Assembly: GCF_003315485.1 (NCBI RefSeq)
Contig: NZ_QNSE01000009.1
Coordinates: 1 to 64,000, forward strand
Reading direction: 5' to 3'
Length of the DNA stretch: 64,000 bases
From: Marinomonas rhizomae
GTDB taxonomy: Bacteria; Pseudomonadota; Gammaproteobacteria; Pseudomonadales; Marinomonadaceae
Below, one piece after another: positions 59,863-64,000 of the stretch. The notes under the pieces were generated by a model. It searched no databases. It was not told the origin of the DNA and worked only from the letters and a program-made list of their open reading frames with translations. Every line of letters starts with the position of its first letter. The first letter of the stretch is position 1. The position numbers and the translations under genes are program-made.

Positions 59863-61239
59863 GTGCAACTAAATGATTCTGAAGTCGCTTCTATTAAATT
59901 ACCACCGTATTCCATTGAAGCTGAACGTTCAGTTGTTGGCGGGTTGATGTTAGATCCACAAGCTTGGGAGAAGGTCTCTGAGCTTGTTATTGCTGATGAT
60001 TTCTATCGTCCAGAGCATAAGGCAATTTTTACGGTTATTGCTCGTTTAGCGGATGAGTCAGAGCCGATTGATGTAGTTACTATTGGTGAACGATTAGATA
60101 AGCGTGGCGACTTAGAATCTATTGGTGGTATGGCGTATTTAATTGAGGTTGCTGAAGCAACACCAAGTGCCTCTAACATAGCTTCTTATGCTGATATTGT
60201 TCGCGAACGCTCTGTGTTGCGTCGCCTTATTTCTACAACAAATGATATTTCTGCGCGAGCTTTTCACCCGGAAGGTATGACGGCAGCAGAAGTGCTGGAT
60301 GAAGCAGAGCGAAAAATATTTCAGATCGCTGAGGGTGGTGAGAAAAAAGGCGGACCGCGAATTGCAGCTGACATTCTGAGTGCGACAGTCGATAAAATTG
60401 ATGAGTTGTACCATCAAGATGGTGCGATTACCGGACTCAGTACCGGCTTTACAGATTTGGATGCTATGACGGCTGGTCTGCAGCCTTCTGACTTGATTAT
60501 CGTTGCAGGCCGTCCTTCCATGGGTAAAACGACGTTTGCCATGAACTTGGTAGAAAATGCCGCTATGATCAGTGATAAGCCTGTCATAGTATTTAGTTTA
60601 GAGATGCCAGCTGAATCGCTTATGATGCGTATGTTATCTTCCCTTGGTCGAATCGACCAGACTCGAATGCGCTCTGGGCAATTGGTTCAAGAGGATTGGG
60701 ATAAGTTAATGTCTGCGGTTAAGATGTTAAAAGATCGTAAGCTTTTTATTGATGATACGGGTGGTATTAGTCCAACAGAGATGCGTTCACGTGTCCGACG
60801 TATTGCACGTGAACATGGTGGTGTTGCTATGATCATGGTCGATTATCTGCAGTTGATGCAGATTCCAGGTTTTACGGAAGGTCGTACTAATGAAATCTCT
60901 GAAATCTCTCGTTCTCTTAAGGCCATAGCTAAAGAGATGGAGTGTCCTATGGTGGCGCTTTCTCAGCTTAACCGTAGTTTGGAGAACCGACCAAATAAGC
61001 GCCCAGTTAACTCGGATTTACGTGAATCTGGTGCGATCGAGCAGGATGCTGACGTGATCTCATTTGTTTACCGGGATGAGGTATATCACGAAGATACACC
61101 GCATAAAGGTATTGCTGAAATTATTATTGGTAAGCAGCGTAATGGTCCGATTGGTACATGCCGGTTGGCATTTGTGGGCAAATATACTCGCTTTGAAGAT
61201 TTAGCGCCGGACGCTTATAGAGATTTTGATGACGAGTAG
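59863..61239 (+). CDS. dnaB: Replicative DNA helicase
   Basis: This hexameric helicase of the replication fork has about 458 residues. The N-terminal domain starts LPPYSIEAERSVVGGLMLD. The RecA-like domain has Walker A (GRPSMGKTTFA, about residue 215), Walker B (IMVDYLQLM) and the arginine-finger block. I use the GTG at 59863 (MQLNDSEVASIKLPP). A reading from 59782 would begin inside the rplI terminator and add a non-homologous hydrophobic segment. It is separately transcribed from the ribosomal operon, though the gene order is the widely conserved one. No intein is present. Confidence 0.95.
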   Translation: MQLNDSEVASIKLPPYSIEAERSVVGGLMLDPQAWEKVSELVIADDFYRPEHKAIFTVIARLADESEPIDVVTIGERLDKRGDLESIGGMAYLIEVAEATPSASNIASYADIVRERSVLRRLISTTNDISARAFHPEGMTAAEVLDEAERKIFQIAEGGEKKGGPRIAADILSATVDKIDELYHQDGAITGLSTGFTDLDAMTAGLQPSDLIIVAGRPSMGKTTFAMNLVENAAMISDKPVIVFSLEMPAESLMMRMLSSLGRIDQTRMRSGQLVQEDWDKLMSAVKMLKDRKLFIDDTGGISPTEMRSRVRRIAREHGGVAMIMVDYLQLMQIPGFTEGRTNEISEISRSLKAIAKEMECPMVALSQLNRSLENRPNKRPVNSDLRESGAIEQDADVISFVYRDEVYHEDTPHKGIAEIIIGKQRNGPIGTCRLAFVGKYTRFEDLAPDAYRDFDDE

Positions 61240-61330
61240 TATCGACCAATGTGTTTTTGTGATTTATGACAAATAGTAACAACCTAGTAAGCGTGATAAA
61301 AATAACTAATATAAAAATCGAGAGTTGTTT

Positions 61331-62893
61331 ATGCGAAAGATGCCAGTAACAAATAAAGAAAATGATTTTCCTGAAGGCTATGTTTTGGTTTCCAGTACTG
61401 ATGTGAAGGGACGCATTACGTTTGTTAATGATGTTTTCTGTGAAATAGCCGGTTATGAACGTGAAGTTTTAATTGGTGCGCCTCATAATATTATTCGTCA
61501 CCCTGACGTACCTCCTGCCGTCTTTGCCGATATGTGGGCTAACCTGAAGCAAGGCAAAAGCTGGATGGGGTTGGTGAAAAATCGTTGTGAAAATGGGGAT
61601 CACTACTGGGTTAGCGCCCATGTGAGTCCGTTATTGGATGGTAGTAAAGTAATTGGCTATGAATCGGTGCGTCGTAAGGCTACTCGAAGCGAAATACAGC
61701 ACGCTCAATCCATTTATGATCGTATTAATGCTGGTAAAGGGTTGCTTCCGTTTGTAACAAAGGTAACAGCACATTTAAGTAATGCGGTTTGGCCTCTTAT
61801 ATCTTGTTTTGTACTGTTAGCTGTTATTAGTTTGTTGTCTGGCAAATTGACCTTTCAGGTTGCTGGGCCTGTCTTTTCTATATTAGGGGCATGGTTAACT
61901 TATTACCAGTCTCAGTCTCTTAAGTCTGTTGTCTCTGGTTTATCGTCTGAAGCCCATAATCCAATAGGGCAGTATTTGTACTGTAAAACTGTTGGAGTTA
62001 AGGCGGCGATTAGGTTTGCTAAAATTCATCAGGAAGCCGCAGGTAACACTTTCCGATACCGTCTAAAAGAGGGGGCTCAGCAGCTCCGTCAAAGGGCATC
62101 TGATGCGAAGGCAAGCGTAACAACAAACCTTGCTAATTTTAATAAGCAGCGCAGCACGTTCCAAGAGGTGGTTGCCGCGAGTTCTCAACTGTTGGCTAGC
62201 GTGACTCATGTTGCAGAGCATGTTCATGTGGCTGTTGAGGCAACTGAATCTGTTGGTGGTTTGTCTCATGAAAGTCGCCTGTTGGCGCAGCAAACCGGTG
62301 ACACTATGCGTCAGGTTTATCAGGATATTTCTGACGCTAAAAAAGTTGTCGCTGTATTGGCAGAGCGCAGTGATAGTATTAATGAAGTGGTTAATTCAAT
62401 TAGTGGTATTGCTGAGCAAACGAATTTGCTTGCTTTAAACGCGGCAATTGAATCCGCTCGAGCAGGTGAAGCAGGACGAGGTTTTGCCGTGGTTGCAGAT
62501 GAAGTTCGAGCATTGGCAATACGTACTCAGAATGCAACGCAGAACATCAATAGCATGACAGAAGAGTTGAAGAAAAATACCCTTGATGTCACCTCTACCA
62601 TAGATAAAAGTACCGCCGTCGCCCAAGAGGGCGTTGATAGTGTGAATAAAGTGGCTCAAAAAATGAGTGACATAGAGTCGGCTGTAAAACGTGTTGTAGA
62701 AATGACTGCTCAGATTAATGTCTCCTCGGAAGAGCAGGCGGGTGTGGCAAGAGACCTTAATGATAAGATGCATGATGTTGATGCGTTAAGTATTAATAGT
62801 ATTGAGCGAGCAGAGAATATCGTTATCAATATTGGTCATATTGAAGAAGAAGCTTATGAGCAAGGTAATCTGGCTGAACGTATGAAGCAGTAA
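61331..62893 (+). CDS. Aer-like chemoreceptor with PAS domain
   Basis: This methyl-accepting chemotaxis-type protein has about 520 residues. An N-terminal PAS domain (residues 10-125, with [24 protein letters not shown] and [22 protein letters not shown]) is of the FAD-binding Aer type. One or two hydrophobic segments follow (about 150-200). The signalling domain has the highly conserved hairpin tip ([35 protein letters not shown]). It should steer motility by redox or oxygen state. I use the ATG at 61331; a TTG at 61325 is an alternative. A terminator follows. Confidence 0.92.
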   Translation: MRKMPVTNKENDFPEGYVLVSSTDVKGRITFVNDVFCEIAGYEREVLIGAPHNIIRHPDVPPAVFADMWANLKQGKSWMGLVKNRCENGDHYWVSAHVSPLLDGSKVIGYESVRRKATRSEIQHAQSIYDRINAGKGLLPFVTKVTAHLSNAVWPLISCFVLLAVISLLSGKLTFQVAGPVFSILGAWLTYYQSQSLKSVVSGLSSEAHNPIGQYLYCKTVGVKAAIRFAKIHQEAAGNTFRYRLKEGAQQLRQRASDAKASVTTNLANFNKQRSTFQEVVAASSQLLASVTHVAEHVHVAVEATESVGGLSHESRLLAQQTGDTMRQVYQDISDAKKVVAVLAERSDSINEVVNSISGIAEQTNLLALNAAIESARAGEAGRGFAVVADEVRALAIRTQNATQNINSMTEELKKNTLDVTSTIDKSTAVAQEGVDSVNKVAQKMSDIESAVKRVVEMTAQINVSSEEQAGVARDLNDKMHDVDALSINSIERAENIVINIGHIEEEAYEQGNLAERMKQ

Positions 62894-62919
62894 AGGGTAT
62901 GATCTGAAATGATTTTTTA

Positions 62920-62957
62920 AAAGAGCCTTTGGTCGTGGTTTGCCAAAGGCTTTTTTT
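62920..62957. terminator. Terminator between the chemoreceptor gene and bioA
   Basis: GCCTTTGG (62925-62932) pairs with CCAAAGGC (62943-62950) and is followed by seven T. An A-run on the left also allows use on the minus strand for bioA. Confidence 0.88.
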
Positions 62958-62982
62958 ATTGCTATAAGCTGTTTTATTTATG

Positions 62983-64000
62983 TTAGTGGGGGAGTTCGCT
63001 CGCGACTTGATAAATGGCTTTGCCTAGTATTTGGATTTGCTTCTTGCTGATGACGTAAGGTGGCATTAAGTAAATAAGTTTACCAAAGGGGCGTATCCAA
63101 ACACCTAATTCAACGAATTTTGGTTGGATTTCATGTAAGTTCAGTGCATTTTTTAATTCGACAACACCAATGCCACCAAGGCAGCGGACCTCTTTTACCT
63201 GTTCGAGTTGCTCGCATGTTTCAAGCGCTTCTCGCATCCAGGTTTCTAGCTGAGTGATTTTTTCGGGAATGTTATATTCACTTAGGAGAGATAAGCTGGC
63301 GTTGGCAGCAGAGCAGGCTAGAGGGTTTCCCATGAAGGTTGGTCCGTGCATGAATACGCCGTCGTTGTCGCTAATGCCAAGCGCTACTTTGTCGTTTGTT
63401 AACGTGGCTGCCAGTGTCATATAGCCGCCTGTTAAGGCTTTGCCAACACACATTATATCTGGGCAGATATGGGTGTGATTTGTGGCAAAAAGCTTGCCTG
63501 TACGTCCAAAACCTGTCGCAATTTCGTCGAAAATTAACAAAATGTCGAACTCATCGCACAGTGTTCTAATTTGGTTTAAATACTCTGGATTGTAGAAGCG
63601 CATGCCGCCAGCATTTTGTACGAGAGGTTCGATAATAAAGCCTGCTATGCGCTGGTGGTTTTCTTTAAATGTTGTACGAATCTCGTTTAGATATTCTTCT
63701 TTTACTGGCTCGTTTAGGCCTGTTGGTGGTGGGGAGATGAAAAGTTGTTTTGTCAGTGCGCCAGTGAATAAATTATGCATACCATTTTCAGGGTCACACA
63801 CAGACATGGCAGCGAATGTGTCACCATGATAACCGCTTTTTGGTGTGACGAAAAATTGCTTGTTAGGCTGGCCTTGAGTATTCCAATATTGGATGGCCAT
63901 TTTTAGGGCTACTTCAACAGAGACAGAACCTGAGTCAGAAAAGAAAACACGTTGTAAGTCAGTGGGTGTAATGGTGATGAGTTTTTCTGCAAGTTCAATG
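62983..64000 (-). CDS. bioA: Adenosylmethionine-8-amino-7-oxononanoate aminotransferase, 5' end outside window
   Basis: This biotin synthesis enzyme transfers an amino group from S-adenosylmethionine to make 7,8-diaminopelargonate, with PLP. The frame stays open to the right edge of the window, so the start codon and N-terminus are missing; about 339 of roughly 430 residues are visible. The upstream portion reads FFSDSGSVSVEVALKMAIQYW, the classic BioA block, which shows that the internal ATG at 63898-63900 is not the start. The catalytic Asp is in LLIFDEIATGFGRTG and the PLP lysine in VGKALTGGYMTLA. The rest of a bio operon is not seen. Confidence 0.94.
   Translation of the reverse strand, partial: IELAEKLITITPTDLQRVFFSDSGSVSVEVALKMAIQYWNTQGQPNKQFFVTPKSGYHGDTFAAMSVCDPENGMHNLFTGALTKQLFISPPPTGLNEPVKEEYLNEIRTTFKENHQRIAGFIIEPLVQNAGGMRFYNPEYLNQIRTLCDEFDILLIFDEIATGFGRTGKLFATNHTHICPDIMCVGKALTGGYMTLAATLTNDKVALGISDNDGVFMHGPTFMGNPLACSAANASLSLLSEYNIPEKITQLETWMREALETCEQLEQVKEVRCLGGIGVVELKNALNLHEIQPKFVELGVWIRPFGKLIYLMPPYVISKKQIQILGKAIYQVASELPH

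Noticed and set aside
1..64000. Search by eye for CRISPR arrays, insertion sequences, prophage genes, tRNA and rRNA genes.
   Set aside because: I saw no regularly spaced repeats, transposase or integrase frames, phage structural genes, or cloverleaf sequences with the TTCGA-type T loop. Short or divergent tRNAs could only be excluded with a covariance-model scan.

Overview
The window looks like a stretch of chromosome from a marine gammaproteobacterium of the Oceanospirillales, most likely Marinomonas or a close relative. This is inferred from moderately AT-rich coding sequence, E. coli- and Pseudomonas-like proteins in mixed synteny, a choline importer with BetI, a FabY-type ketoacyl synthase, and the order rpsF-rpsR-membrane protein-rplI-dnaB. 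I could not run a database search. Almost all of the window is ordinary, densely packed chromosomal genes. I saw no insertion sequence, prophage, CRISPR array, tRNA or rRNA gene.

Layout. 0-5.5 kb: galU, the divergent argP/argO pair (basic amino acid export), an MFS carrier, an 840-bp gene-poor gap and a glutamine amidotransferase. 5.8-9.75 kb: a choline uptake operon read leftwards (betI, choX, choW, choV), with a promoter and a palindromic operator in front of betI. 10-14.4 kb: a PatB-type C-S lyase, a DUF1801 protein, a fatty acid hydroxylase, YceH and a Gfo/Idh/MocA oxidoreductase with a natural histidine-rich tail. 14.4-24.6 kb: suhB (with a degenerate active site) divergent from trmJ, then gnd, pckA, tatD, an RmlD-like gene, membrane proteins, yceI and a LysR regulator. 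24.6-38.9 kb: fabY, a Bax-like glucosaminidase, a glutathionyl-hydroquinone reductase, a membrane diguanylate cyclase, a candidate small RNA with its own promoter and terminator, a RutR-like TetR regulator with a LysE-type exporter, upp, lon, a MATE pump, tlyA and sseA.

39-50.4 kb is a cell-envelope block. It holds ugd, a YejM/PbgA-like inner-membrane protein, a CDP-glycerol glycerophosphotransferase with its TagD-type cytidylyltransferase, a glycosyltransferase, an AGE-family epimerase, and the LPS inner-core/lipid A genes hldE-msbA-waaA. Together with galU these could supply UDP-glucuronate, heptose and Kdo, and could decorate a surface glycan with glycerol phosphate. 50.4-53.9 kb is a TPP-riboswitch-controlled thiamine importer (thiBPQ). 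Three EamA carriers and a MipA-like outer-membrane protein follow. 57.6-59.8 kb is the S6/S18/L9 ribosomal operon, with a structured leader that could mask the rpsF ribosome binding site. dnaB, an Aer-like chemoreceptor and bioA (cut by the window end) close the window.

The least ordinary signals are the candidate small RNA at about 30.10-30.35 kb, the apparently catalytically dead SuhB, the rpsF leader structure, the glycerol-phosphate cassette in a Gram-negative envelope locus, the metal-binding-like histidine tail, and several perfect palindromes in promoter regions.
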